Assembly (NCBI GenBank): GCA_034440635.1
Contig: JAOTON010001698.1
Location: 186,001 to 250,000, forward strand
Length of the DNA stretch: 64,000 nucleotides
Direction: 5' to 3'
From: Lepas anatifera
Taxonomy: Eukaryota; Arthropoda; Thecostraca; Lepadidae
Shown here: piece by piece, positions 11,901 to 23,064 of the stretch
How positions within the stretch are numbered: the first letter of the stretch is position 1
How the letters are laid out: every line of letters starts with the position of its first letter
Position numbers and translations under genes: made by a program
The notes under the pieces: generated by a model
The model's input: the letters and a program-made list of their open reading frames with translations, nothing else
The model's database searches: none
Told to the model about the DNA's origin: nothing

Positions 11901-14900
11901 GTCTGCCTCTGCTGTGAGTCGCTGATGTCTGTCGCTGCTGTCTTCTGCTGTCTGGCTCTGTTCGCGCTGCCCGCTGCTACTGTCTTCTGTTTTTGCCTGT
12001 AGCGCTGCCTGTCTTTACTGTCTGCTGCTGTTGCCTGTCGTGATGCCTATTGTTGACGTCTTCGGCTGTCTGGCTCTGCTGTCTGTCTCTGCTGTCTGTC
12101 GCGCTATCTGTCGTGCTGTTTTCTGCTGTCTACCGCTGTTGTCTGGTGTTGCTGCCTGGCTTGCGGCACTCTGCGCCGTCACGCAGCCACAGACAGTGTC
12201 TGTCTGGAGACATTGGCCACAGATAGCTGCTGGATTTTCTGCTGACCTCACCGAAGCAATGTCAAAACATTTTTGCACACAAACTGGGGACACATTTTTT
12301 ATCTAAAGTCCTTTCATTGGTCCCTGGTACTTTAGGTTTTTCCTAGGGAGAACTGTTAGTTATTAAGATCTACAGATTCATCGGGTCAGAGCCATCGTGC
12401 CCTTTTCCCGGGACGTTACTATGACCATATGAACAGATTTACAATACCGAAGTGAGAAACGACACTACATCAGAAAGAAGAGGAGCGTCATGCTAAGTGC
12501 TAAAATACGTCTTTTGCATTCATTAACAGTGACTTCACTGCAACGTTGAGAGAAAAAGCACCGAACGGCGTGAGCTTTAGGCAGCCACAGAGCCAGGCGC
12601 ACCAGTTGTGGGGGCCTGAGACGTGTCCGAGCATCTAATCCAGCACACCACACTCCCCAGGCGCTGTTTAAACACTAAGAACTGCTGAAACTAGCCAGTT
12701 AGAACTGCCACACTATGATAGGCCCTACCGGCTAGAGCTGCCATTATTTTACTCCTACTATAATGAACCCAATTTGTATTCAATAAAACTTTGGCATTGC
12801 CCCCTGCAATTGCGACTGTTGTCCTCCCATTTGAGTGGATAAAATAAACTTAGCTAGGTCCTGAGGCTTTGTTACAGATGTTTCATGCCGAAACAACCAT
12901 TTAATGAGTGCGTTTCGCTCCGTTTCAGATCACCCAGCTGAAAATCGACCACAACCCGTTCGCCAAAGGCTTCCGGGACACCGGTGCCGGCAAGCGAGAG
13001 AAAAAGTGAGTACCCTCGTTGTCTCCACATCACCACATCCGCCGCGGTCCCGGTGCACGATTCACCAGCGGGCAAAAAATGCAGGCCGGCCTCTCCAGGC
13101 TGTACGGCCAGTGCGTGCCGGGGTGTCGCGCGGTGTCGCGTTCTCAGGCAGAGGTGCTATCGAGGCGGCGTGTTCGCGCCGCTGAAGAGCGGCTCCAGCG
13201 CGCCGCTTTTGTGTGGCGCGCAGCGCCGGCTGCGCTGGACGGTATGGATGGGGCGTTAATGGCCGAGCCAGCGGCTACACTGTGTCCTCCTGTGTCGGCC
13301 GCAGAAAGGGTTGTGCTCACGCTGCTGTGAACCGGCTGAATCGACACAATGCCGCCGTTTGGATACGCCGTAATCGGTCAGAGAGCCGAGGGGCGCGACT
13401 CAAGCGGCTGGAAGGAGAGCGATAGTGGGGCGGCACGCTCTCCGCTGGAGGGTCGCTGCCAGGGCCTTTGCCAGCGCCGCCGCCTCTGCACAGTGGCTGT
13501 GGGAAGCTGCCTCCCATGTGCGTGAAGACCAATTACATTAAGAAGTCACGATCATTTTGCGATACCCCTTTCTTTTCATTTTCTTCCTTCTCCTCTCTCT
13601 CTCTCTCTCTCTCTCCCTTTTTCTTTCGCCTTCTCATCCGCTCGAATTTCCATGCTTACTTTACAATCTATAGCTGCAGAACTATTCCAAGACCAGGCGA
13701 GAGCGGGTGTGTTGATGCTCATTTCAGAAAAGTGGTTTCAACTTCACTTTGTTCTCCCACACGATTTATCAATTGATACCAACGTGGACGTTATTCAACC
13801 GCCTTTGAACGGCCAATTTGTATTTTCTGTTGGCTATTCCTCCCTTTATGAGCTAGAAAGGGCGAGGATGTCAACTGCATCAACTTGCCCTGCCAGCGGG
13901 GTAAGTTGATAGTACGATCATAGCTTTTGTAATGATATGACTCACCTTTCCTCGTTTCATCATCCAGAACTTATAATCCAGCTATTCTTAAAGTCGCATT
14001 TTTTGATAATTAGCACCAATAGCATGTCCAATAATTGGTTGAATTTTCACCAGTGACAACCTTTTTATCAACTGCAATTCAAACAGTTACGTCTTAGCTC
14101 AACACGGCGCGCTGCCCGGTTAATGGAAGATCTTATCCATTTCGACTTGTCTATCTAATAAAGACAAAATTAACATACTATATACTATATACTATATAAA
14201 GTATAACATCGACAATGTTTTGGCGATTGCCCCACAAAAGTTACAATCACTTCTAATTAGCAGCTCAAGTACTTTTCGCTGACATATGGAAGGAAACTAT
14301 TTTAAATACATTTATGGGCATTAGACAGTTTATCGTCTCAAATAGCCTCGCACGAAAAGATTATTGTTTCAAAGTGCCTGGTGTACTGCATGAAAATATT
14401 AGGTAGTGGTGATTTTTTAAAGCCAGAGAGCACACAACTTTTTTTGCCCACAACTTAACTTTTGTTGCCCACAACTAAGACACCACACCTTGGCAGGAGG
14501 CCAAAATTATTCAAAAAGCAGTTTGTGTTTCAGCGATAAATGTAACAGAATAATGTTTTATCAGATTCTAAACATGGTTAATTATCCTCATTTGTATCAA
14601 CTTACCTTTATATCATACCGCCCCCTCTCCTCGCTACTTCGCGGCACTTTAGATCTCTTGTGATTAATGGCTGACGTCAGATCAAATCAATCGAAGCCAG
14701 TATATTTGCCTTTTTCTATATAACGACATTTCTCAGAAAGCCACGATCATTTGCCATTGCAGCGTAATCATCACGTCATGACTTAGATGGCCACTACAGT
14801 AAATCTGCCACCAAATCTTGACTTCTTTTGGAAAAATACCGTGCTCAAAGTCTGCCGGTGGCCTTAACAGCGGTAATTCGTGACGGCCAGCACCTGAAGT

Positions 14901-17900
14901 CGGACCTGTATGTCACCTGACTTTGAATTATCACTACCCGCCGTCACGCGTTTCGACCGGTTAGGGCGCACTGGCGGATACCACGGAGACCGAGCAAACC
15001 GGGCGGATCTTGAGTGACAACCGTGAAACGTGTCCCCAATGGACATTTTCTTTCTCGGGATGGTATGTGCAAAATTTCAACACCTATTTCTCGGTTGGAA
15101 ATGCTAGTGTAAGGGATAAAGTGAGTTATTCATAATAGTTCTGTGCATATAAAAATCATTAGGAATCTTCACTACCAAAGGGGTAGAAAGTCTGTCAGTT
15201 TTACCTACTGGTATTGGTATTTGGGTCACAAAGTTAAACTATAGACCAGCGGATCTTCAGACTATAATGCTGCGAAAGTATGTTTCTGTCTCAACTTCAG
15301 CTGGCAAATGCATGCCAAAATATAGTTCGTGGAGGTTTGCAGTGGCGGTTCTGTGGTCTATGGTCCCCCTCTCAGTGCGTCCCGGTCTGCCAAACCACCC
15401 CTCACGGTCCGTCGGTCCGCGGCCACAGATCCGGTGACCACAATGGTCACTCGCCACGCCGCCCTCACTCCAGAGTCGTCGAATCAGGCGGTGGACAATG
15501 GCCGGCCGTCTAATCCGCCGTCGCACGGCGCCTGACCCTGAAGTCACGACACAGCGGCATCTACACCGAGCTCTGCCTCCTGCTCTGCCTCCGATGCCAG
15601 TAACGCCGCCGCCTCTGTCCATGCTGACCAAACACTCGGCCCTGGCGCTGCGGCGGCGGCCGGCGCTGTCCAGCGACACCCCATTCCAGTCCGCTGTCCT
15701 GCCGCGCTGCTGGCATAGCTGCACGTAAAAACGGCACGATAACCTAACCCATTGTCCGCTCATTTTCGGGGGCTCCTCCCGCCTTATAACTGTCGCTGCT
15801 GATTGATTGACGACAAGCTCTGATGCTGGCCTGTCATGGCGCTAATCTGCACAAAAAGCGGACCGGCGCGTCGCCGTCGCAGTGCGCCCGCGCCGCGTCC
15901 GTCCGCTTGGCCTCGGCGCCGCTTCAAAGCGCGCCGCTGCTACACCTCGCTGCTGACGTCACCGGCCGGCCGAGTGACGTCATAATCGGATGACAGCGGT
16001 GGTGTATCACTGTCCTGCGGTTGCCACCGTGCCACACGGCGGCCGAGCGGCGACGTGCAGCAGTGCCGGCTGCAGACTGCAGAGCGGCCGAGGGATCAGG
16101 CACAGCGGCGGGCGCAGTGGCCAAAACACGACAGGCTTAGCTCAAATACGCCAATGAGATGAATGAATTGGTCAGACAAGCCATATATGAAATATATAAG
16201 CGTGTATTAGAGAATAAATACCAGAGTAGGTAAATACAGCTATTATCCTTTGGTAGAAGCCCATTTTTCGGGAGACAGGCTCTTATCTAGTCGAGCAGCC
16301 TGCATTATCCTTATCTCATACTTTCACTTGGAATGATTGAATCACATGCTTGAACTTCTAGATTTGAAGTGAAGATCAGGTGTATAATCTCTATCCTTGC
16401 TGACCTTTTTTGGGTGCAACGCTAGACAATGAAGCTTTATGTCGTAGTGAGTAAATGACAATAAGGCGGATTTGATATCCTTTTCTATAAGTGCAGGTGA
16501 CTTTTCAAGTCCTGCCTTTGTCACTCGTTCTACACATGCAGCATCAAACCAAGACACCACTCTATCTTACATCATCGGGAATCTTCCACTAACTCTCTCT
16601 TCTTCCACAGGAGGCCCAACTCGCTAACGTCGCCGGGCGCGGGTGGGGGCGGCGGTGCCGACGCCGACGGACACCGCACCTCCGACCAGGCGCGCTCCTC
16701 CGACGAACGTGACGAGGACGAGGACGAGCGCATGCTGGACGTGGTGGGGGACCGCGCGTCGCCGCCAGCCCCGCTGCCGGCGCTGCCGTCGGTACCCGCC
16801 GCCCTCACCACTATGGCATCGTCGCTGCCGACGACAGCCGCAGCCAACAGTCCCTCGCCGCGGCCCGAGTCTCCGACGGTCAAACCAGGTGGGTGCCGCC
16901 GCACCGCCGCCCGCTCTGGGGGGAAGGACTGCTGGAAACTTTCGGTTGACTGCTGCTGTCGATATCCGGCCGCTCAGTTCAGGCAACGCTTCAGATTTCA
17001 GATTGCAAGAAATATCGATCCTTCCGCATGACCTGGTCTTCTGAGTAAACACACCACACACACATACACACACACACACACCGTCCTCTTCGGCCACCCA
17101 CTGAGTAGCTTCAATCTGCTGTTGCGGAGCACTTGATCATCAAAATTGGCCGAGCGTTCGAGTGAATATTCCAAGCTGAACAAAGCACTGTTGTGCAACA
17201 CAATCATTCTCAACTGCAACTGCATGCTTATTAAGCAGCCGCACGCAGCCGTTGTAGGGGTGTGCTTTACATGCAAATTGTATATGATTGGGTTGCAGAC
17301 TGCAGTCATGGAGGCCAGGCCAATAGCTTACTAAGTGACGGCGTAAAATTAAACAAGTGATATTGCTGTCCAGAACAATACGTTCAAGCGTTTTCCTTGT
17401 GCGGCTGTAGTGAAGTTTTGTGCAGGAACAAGAGAGGCGAGAAATTATACAACAGATATGTCAACCTGCGACAATTTGATAGCACGAAATACCAGTCCTG
17501 AATCGAAAATGCAAGATGCCTTAGATACAAATTTAGCTTCCCTGAAAAAAGTAGGTGTTGTATGTTACGCGCGTGAAGACACAAACCACGACCGGGGTTA
17601 AGTGGCATGCTGGAGGGTGTCGTATCACCCAGTGAGTCCGGTCAGACCATGAGATAGCATTAGCCATTAGGGCGGGCGTCGCGGCCACGCTGATACCGGA
17701 GGGTCATTAGCGATCAGACACGACACTGGCGGGCAGCCGTGTGTGGTCCGGTCTCGACCGCCCAAAAAACCCAGCCGCTTCCAGAACCTGTTTCACACCG
17801 GCTCATTTACACTCCGCTGCGTTTTCCTGTGAAAATCACTTTGGAAATGCTTCCAATACGACGTATAGCGTCCCGGTGTGTACAAACGAGCTTTTATCTG

Positions 17901-18993
17901 AAATTATATAATAGCTTCACAAAACGTTTAATAAAAATGTGGCTCCCAAGATTGGCAGTACCAGCCAAACCCATTAAATCTTAATGGCCTGCATGGCGGC
18001 ACGCAGGCACCGGTTGGGTGTCGCTCTGTGAGCCAACTGTCAGCGTCTGTGATCCCATTCTCCTGTTTCTCCGCAGAGCCCAAGGAGGGGCCTCAGCCGC
18101 CCGAACGGCCGCCTCCGCTGTCCTTCCGACCCTACGAAGACAGCCCCAGCAAGAAGCGCGTCTCTCCGGAACGGGAGCGGCCACCGCAGACGGACAGCGC
18201 GCGCAGCAGCGACAGCGGCGCCGACGCCGGCGACGCCAGCGACGACTGCGGCAGCGCCTTCCGTAGCGTACGGGCCGACGCGGCGCGCTCGCCCGACGCT
18301 CCCGACGACAGGCCCAGCGGACACCCCAACGTGTCGCTGGGGCCGCCCATGCAGCCGCCACACCTGCTGCCGTACCTGTACTCACCCGGCCTGTACCCGC
18401 ACGGCGTACCCGGCATGGGTCTGCCCGGACTGGGTCACCTGCTGCAGCAGAACGCGGCAGCAGCAGCCGCTGCAGCCGCTGCAGCCGCCGCGCAAACCTC
18501 GCTGCCACTCAACCCGCTCGCTCAGGCCAGCTCACCGCTGACGTCACAGGCGGGCAGCTACCTGAGCGGCGCCGCGCAGCTCAACCCCAACCTCCTCTTC
18601 AACGCCCACCTGGCGCTGGCCGCATCCGGACACCCTCTGTTCGGCGGCCAGGGCGGCTACGCCGGACTGGCGGCAGGACTGAGCGCTGGCCTTCCCGCCG
18701 GAGCGCTGCACGCTGACCGGCTGAAGGCGGCGCGGTTCGCCCCTTACAGTGCGCCGCTCACCACCACCACCAGCAGCGCGGCCAGCTCTCCGCTGAGCTC
18801 AGCGCAGCTCAGCGCCGCCTCCCAGCTGCTGGCCGGCGGGCCGTCGGCCTTCGAGACGGTGACGCGGCGGGCGGGGTCAGCGTCACCGCCGGCGTCGGCA
18901 GCGCCAGCGGCGCGCGTCGCCGTCGCCTCCCAGCTGAAGAACATTGAGAACATGGTGAACGGTCTGCAGAAGCGGTCGGCGCCCGAGCAGTGA
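5849..18993 (+). CDS. bi: T-box transcription factor, Tbx2/3 (bifid/optomotor-blind) class, 3' part, four exons
   Basis: Joined exons 5849-5995, 12929-13005, 16611-16888 and 18077-18993 total 1419 nt, exactly 473 codons including TGA. Exons 1-2 encode the C-terminal half of the T-box DNA-binding domain: [18 protein letters not shown], the Tbx2/3-specific [21 protein letters not shown] and [18 protein letters not shown]. Exon 3 adds an acidic DERDEDEDE patch and MLDVVG. Exon 4 is a long Pro/Ala/Ser-rich tail with a 13-alanine tract and a C-terminal [13 protein letters not shown] helix typical of this class. Family knowledge: nuclear DNA-binding regulators, mostly repressors, in appendage, eye and wing patterning. 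The N-terminus and first half of the T-box must lie left of the window. Tbx4/5 and Brachyury are excluded by the [13 protein letters not shown] stretch. Odd residues: G for A in FIAVTAYQN and H in KIDHNPF. The exon 1 start has a one-codon ambiguity from a tandem splice acceptor. Confidence 0.95.
6830..6935. repeat. Cluster of ATTCAGGGTTAG short repeats
   Basis: The words ATTCAGGGTTAG and GTTAGTCGAAT recur about six times with small gaps inside the first placed T-box intron. It is degenerate and short. Confidence 0.6.
8756..9059. repeat. 38-bp tandem repeat, eight units
   Basis: Units begin GAATGTGTTCCACCGTCCAC at 8756, 8794, 8832 and 8870 and continue in 38-bp steps to 9059. They are diverged by scattered substitutions. 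The minus strand is open across the array, but only because the repeat lacks stops. It lies inside a T-box intron. Confidence 0.85.
10256..10690. repeat. About 30-bp minisatellite (CCGGCTCAGGGCCTATCCTG)
   Basis: The consensus unit is CCGGCTCAGGGCCTATCCTG followed by AACAGAACTA, about 14 units with indels. A 59-bp double unit is itself duplicated at about 10517-10634. The plus strand is open over part of it ([14 protein letters not shown] repeats), but it is intronic and lacks any start context. Confidence 0.85.
11890..12170. repeat. TGTCTG/CTGCTG-rich low-complexity stretch
   Basis: Irregular repetition of CTGTCTTCTGCTGTCTG-like words within the T-box intron. The open frames across it give low-complexity Leu/Ser/Cys/Val peptides and are not credible genes. 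Confidence 0.6.
12929..13005 (+). CDS. bi: T-box gene exon: end of the T-box (77 nt)
   Basis: The acceptor follows the pyrimidine-rich CGCTCCGTTTCAG and the exon opens with [15 protein letters not shown]. It ends within the codon after KREK, at donor AA|GTGAGT, giving phase 2. It continues the preceding exon in frame and completes the DNA-binding domain with the basic GAGKREKK end. Confidence 0.95.
13006..16610 (+). other. 3.6-kb T-box intron
   Basis: It is bounded by GTGAGT at 13006 and CCACAG at 16605-16610. It carries a CT-rich polypyrimidine run (about 13,565-13,635) and otherwise alternates GC-rich and AT-rich sequence. No domain-bearing frame was seen. Confidence 0.8.
13565..13635. repeat. 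Polypyrimidine/(CT)n tract
   Basis: A pyrimidine-rich run containing about nine uninterrupted CT units within a T-box intron. Confidence 0.8.
16611..16888 (+). CDS. bi: T-box gene exon: acidic linker after the T-box
   Basis: The acceptor is TCTTCCACAG|G. The first base completes the Lys codon left by the previous exon, then RPNSLTSPG and a Gly run follow. The acidic [18 protein letters not shown] stretch recalls the linker seen after the T-box in fly optomotor-blind. The exon ends at AAACCAG|GTGGGT, phase 1. It is very GC-rich, so several shadow frames are also open. Confidence 0.9.
16889..18076 (+). other. 1.2-kb T-box intron with a CA microsatellite
   Basis: It is bounded by GTGGGT at 16889 and CCGCAG at 18071-18076. 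A CA-rich simple repeat lies at about 17,049-17,082. Nothing else was recognised. Confidence 0.85.
17049..17082. repeat. (CA)n microsatellite
   Basis: An interrupted CA dinucleotide run within the last placed T-box intron. Confidence 0.85.
18077..18993 (+). CDS. bi: T-box gene last coding exon: Pro/Ala/Ser-rich C-terminal region
   Basis: The acceptor is TTTCTCCGCAG at 18066-18076; the leftover G plus AG makes Glu and the frame stays open to TGA at 18991-18993. The product is 305 residues: Pro-rich start, charged segment ([13 protein letters not shown]), a [19 protein letters not shown] stretch like the conserved Tbx2/3 C-terminal region, 13 alanines encoded at 18454-18492, and a final [16 protein letters not shown]. 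The upstream extension to an ATG at 18028 is intronic and should not be used as a start. Confidence 0.93.
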
Positions 18994-21485
18994 GACTGGG
19001 TGCCCACTGCAGGCGGGCCAAGCCGGCAACGCCGCCGCGGCAATATAGCTAGGATTTCCATCAAGTGTTACAGGGTACGTTAACATGTTCTTGATTGTTC
19101 ATCTCATGAAGTGTCTGTATTTGGGGGGCGGAGGCGCTACCATCTATCGTGAAGCTGAAGCAGAGAGCGGCGCAGGTTCGAGTCCGACAAGCGGAATGTA
19201 CACTCCCAAGTTTATGATACCGCTGAAGTTGGTAAGACTTTTCTTATTATTTTGGTATTCTCTTGCTCTCCAGTTCATGCAAGCTCGGCCGCCACAGAAG
19301 GCTGAGCTGGTAGAGCTGATAGGAAGGCGACCCCTCAGTCGATGTCGCCGCGTACCGAGCACCTGTGTTCTAGGGCGAGCTTGCAGCTCGGTCCACTCAG
19401 CTGACTGTGAGCTGCAGCCCGCAGACCTGGTGCCGCCACCACCCTCAGAACAGTGACGTAAGCTCCATAGTCTGCAGAATGGGCTAGTATTTATTGTATG
19501 ACACTGCTGCCATGTGATTCTACTTATGGAACGTTGAATGCTCTATGACGTAGACGTGTGCGATGGCGTGTGTGAGGACTCTCAGTTGGACCTGCTCTTA
19601 CTTGTTGCTGCGCTGAATGCGTTTTATTCCTATGGGAGGAGCTTCTTTGAGAGAAAAAATACCCTGGATCTCCACGTTGTAATTCACATTTGTATGCTAG
19701 AGGTCTCTCAGTGGGCCTCTGTTGACTATGCACGTATGAATAATTATGAATTGAACAAACAATAGCCCCACTCCGCTGTATCGTTAAGCCAGTAATGTGC
19801 CTCAAATTTGGTACAGTTCTGAACGGAATTCGCTTAACACACCATATTGTTATGCCTCCTATGAAATAAAACTCCTGGTCATTCTGAGACGATTTGGCGC
19901 TAGTATTGCATAGAATTCCTAGGCAACTTGTAAATATGCACATCTCGCTGTTGAGTGTGTCCGTATAGAAACCAAAGATATATACAGATATAAGTATGTA
20001 TGCTGTCAATACCACGAGCCCATTATATTTCATGCTGATATAAATGTACCCCTGTTTAGGAGGGACAGCCGGTCGCTGTAGTCGGCCAGGGACTGTCCAC
20101 CTCGATTTTGGTCATTGGTGTACGTGTGTGTCGTGATTCGGGAGTGTTTGTTTTGTGTCGAGTAATTTGGTGTGGCCTAGCTCGGCCCACACGGGCTGCA
20201 CTGAGGCGCGCACCCCCACACTAACGTGCAACGCTGCAGTGTTCAAATGTGATACCGTTCCTGGAAGCTCGACAAATAAAAACGCCGAAATGTACCACTG
20301 GACTTTCGAGGTAGAAGATATGAAATGGAGCAAACATTTTATTTAGTGACAAAATGGGGAGTGACTCAACTAATACCTGCATCTCTTCGGGTTTGGCCTG
20401 GATTTGATCTGAAGATCCCACCCTTACCAGAGCTGTGGAATTATTCTCAATCTGTTGAGTTTAATGATCAATGCTGGGCTACCACCTTGTTCTCGAGTAT
20501 TATAATGGTCAGTGGTTGCAGTCATATTCGGCTGGCGCAGCACGATTACTGGCGCAGAGCCCCTCCCCTAGATGGTCGGGCCTCTTTGACAGCACATGGT
20601 ATACCTTGCAAAAAAACCCACTGAGGAGAGTGTACATGTGTGTCAGGTTTCAAAACACCCAGCAGCGGCCACCTTGTGTAACTCTTCGGATGAATACAAA
20701 ATATTACAAAAAACAGATACATATGACGATGTAGGTGCACATTAGCATCTCGGACACGTTGAAAAATTCATTCAAGGAGTTTAGCACATAAACGTACCAT
20801 ATTATCTGCGTGAAGGCATTGATTTCCAGGTCATATACCGTTCCGAAGCCCATTCGGCTCCGCGGGGCATTTTCTCGACAAACGCAACATTAGATCTACA
20901 AAATGTACGGGCCTTGCGCACCGCTTGACAATCCTACACGTGCAGTTCAAAAAACAGTAATCGACAATGCACCCACCCCTCACGTGCAGTTGGGTCGAGT
21001 GTATCAACACCAGAGGAGTGAAGAGCAGCCCATAAAGACCTCATTCAACACGCCCTTCCAGTCAAGAGGGATTCCAATCAGGACTTCAGTAGGGACGTGG
21101 ACCATGGTCCGGGCGTACAAGGGAAGTCACCAGGTGACTGAAGACCAACTACATGGATCTAGGGAGGTATTGTGTAAGAGCGGAGGTAGCAGCCACAGTT
21201 AAGTGTGCTGTGATTTATTACGGTGCGGCAATTTGTTTTTTTGCGTCTGTCAGCTAAACGAAATGTGGCACTCACCTTTATTTCGATATGACACGTTATT
21301 GTGGGACATTCTACAAGGACTGCGACCGGCACCTGTGAAATGTGTCACACTCTTCCGGACTTAAGAGGAGAACTACTAGGATTGACTACATGCGGAGGGA
21401 AAAAATATTTGAGCTGTGATATCGGTTGCGTAGAGTGTACCAAAACTCCTTTATGACTTCGTTTAATATTGAAGGCGTTGGCCTA
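18994..21485 (+). other. T-box 3' untranslated region and intergenic sequence
   Basis: This follows the T-box stop codon. Candidate AATAAA signals occur at 19865-19870 and 20275-20280; which one is used, if either, cannot be told. An 11-nt Pol III B-box match (GGTTCGAGTCC) lies near 19,174 without a convincing tRNA fold. Short frames here, for example 20903-21202 on +, show no recognisable domain. Confidence 0.5.
19865..19870 (+). promoter_or_regulatory. Candidate polyadenylation signal AATAAA
   Basis: This is the first AATAAA downstream of the T-box stop, 872 nt into the presumed 3' untranslated region. There is no transcript evidence; a second AATAAA at 20275 is an alternative. Confidence 0.3.
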
Positions 21486-21845
21486 CACTGTAAAAAAAGA
21501 TTAGCATTTTAGATGCTAATCACCATGCTAAATGGGTGCTTGAAGCCCCTAATCTCTCTTATCCTGCTTGGTTTTAGCAGGTTGATTAGAGACGGTGCTT
21601 AGTTGGAGGCGGTGTTAGGTTTTAGTATCAAGAAGCTAAAAAACGAAAAATCTGCCTTGCCAAGTTTTAGCACCTTGACACAACTTCAAGCATTCTTCGT
21701 CTAGCTGGGGTGCTTGTGTCTAGCAGCTTGGAATTTGGCGGGAAACGGGCGGCTAGAAACAAGCACCCCATGCTGACAATAAGCCACCCTGCTTAAAATA
21801 AGCAGCCACAGAGTGAAACAAGCCTAGGGTGCTTAGGCAAGTAAA
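21486..21845. repeat. Hairpin-rich AAGC/GCTT element, possible MITE
   Basis: It opens with CACTGTAAAAAAAGATTAGC. A perfect 9-bp hairpin (GATTAGCAT, 5-nt loop, ATGCTAATC) lies at 21499-21521. A 17-bp inverted pair matching at 16 of 17 positions lies at 21707-21723 and 21753-21769. The words AAGCACCCC, TAAGCAG and GGTGCTT recur on both strands. No coding frame. The outer boundaries are estimates, since no terminal repeat or target duplication was found. Confidence 0.45.
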
Positions 21846-22364
21846 GTCGGCCACCTTACCTTTCCATGTGTTGCACATTGGAGGACTGCACACAGGGTGG
21901 AGGTAAGTGCTTTATTAAGTGAATACTTAAATACTCTTTAGCCTGTCTTTTGTGTTGTGCAGGTCCAGTGAAAAGTTGCAAAGGAAAGCAGACTATTCTG
22001 AAGTCAGGTAGGGGAGAGGGGGGAGAACTGGGACGGGGGAGAAGTAGGACAGTGCCGTTTTTTCCGCCAGCTGCCCGTATTCTCGATTGCTTTTTGGCCA
22101 CCCCACTACTATCGTACTTTGCGCACATCACTATTGGGGCAACTTCCTTTTCCGCCTGGCGGTGGCGACGATACGTGAGTGTTAACAAAAAACTAGTTTT
22201 TCTGAAGGTATTTTTAGTCGTTTTTGTGTGTTGTTAAGACTCGGGTGTGGCTCTAGTCCTCCTTTGGTATTTCTGTATATTATGCAAACATAATTCCCTC
22301 AAATACATAAAATTGGGATTGGTAGAATTCCGGTGCGGGAGGGCTTTGTTAAAAATGGCGACCT

Positions 22365-22399
22365 GGGGAGAAGTGGGACACAGTGTCCCACTTCTCCCC
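22365..22399. repeat. Perfect 35-bp palindrome (17-bp arms) near the left transposon end
   Basis: The arm is GGGGAGAAGTGGGACAC, then one central A, then the exact reverse complement. A further direct copy of one arm follows at 22404-22419. Diverged copies lie at 22036 and at 25557-25612 near the right end. The placement suggests transposase-binding sites, which is inference. Confidence 0.9.
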
Positions 22400-22548
22400 G
22401 CAATGTCCCACTTCTCCCCTTCCCTCAATTGTAGATCATGTGTAATGCGCTTGGTTATAGTCTCTGGTAGGAAGTTCTTAGGTAGTCATCTACGAGCGAA
22501 GGATTTGTAACAGAATGATATCTTTTAATGCATCTTCTTTGTGTAGTC

Positions 22549-22807
22549 CATAGGCGGATCTAGGGGGGCAAAAGGGAGCACGTGCCCCCCTGAAATGGTC
22601 ATGGCGCCCCCTGAAAGGTCGATGGCGCCCCCCTGAAATGTCGCTTCCCACCACCCCCCCTCCCCCCAGGATGCGAAAATCGGCGCCCACCGATAGGATT
22701 TGGCGCCCACCTAATAGGTTTTACAGGTCAAAAGTGGCGCCCCCTGTTCCGGATGGCGCCCCCCGGGAAGGAACCCCCCCCGATCGGCAATCCTGGATCC
22801 GCGTATG
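22549..22807. mobile_element. hAT-like MITE, 259 bp, nested in the pogo-like element
   Basis: The inverted ends are CATAGGCGGATCTAGG at 22549 and CATACGCGGATCCAGG read from 22807 on the minus strand. The flanks carry a perfect 8-bp duplication, GTGTAGTC, at 22541-22548 and 22808-22815. The inside is a run of GGCGCCCCCTGAAA-type words with no coding capacity. A truncated relative lies at about 56364-56485. Confidence 0.85.
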
Positions 22808-23064
22808 GTGTAGTCCTGTATCCTCATCACACACATTAAAATCATACCGGCGCGTACCATTTCACGTTGAATCTTAAACACCATCTAACATTTCATTTTT
22901 TATTGAGAGCATAGCATTTGGAGTTTTACTAAAACATTCCTTGCTATTTCTGGTGCCAGAGCTCAAATTTTAGCGGCCATTGGCACACTAGAAATTATTT
23001 TGTAATCAAACCACTTCTAAAATATTTCCCCGTCCTTTCAGATCCACCTGGTCCTTTCCCAAGA

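Larger units (their letters stand above)
5996..12928 (+). other. 6.9-kb T-box intron with tandem repeats
   Basis: GT at 5996 and AG at 12927-12928 bound this intron. It contains an ATTCAGGGTTAG cluster (about 6830-6935), a 38-bp repeat (8756-9059), a 30-bp minisatellite (10256-10690) and a TGTCTG-rich stretch (about 11,890-12,170). No convincing coding segment was seen. The GC-rich islands near 7,650-7,850, 9,100-9,650 and 11,200-11,900 could be regulatory, but that is only a guess from composition. Confidence 0.75.

Noticed and set aside
18028..18076. ATG-initiated extension of the last T-box exon
   Set aside because: It lies before a good splice acceptor (TTTCTCCGCAG), and the preceding exon joins in frame at 18077.
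19124..19200. tRNA gene or tRNA-derived SINE suggested by GGTTCGAGTCC
   Set aside because: The B-box match is good, but the flanking T-stem pairs poorly and no clear A box or cloverleaf could be drawn.
20903..21202. 99-codon open frame after the T-box gene
   Set aside because: No recognisable domain, start context or homologue pattern; length is not unusual for chance.
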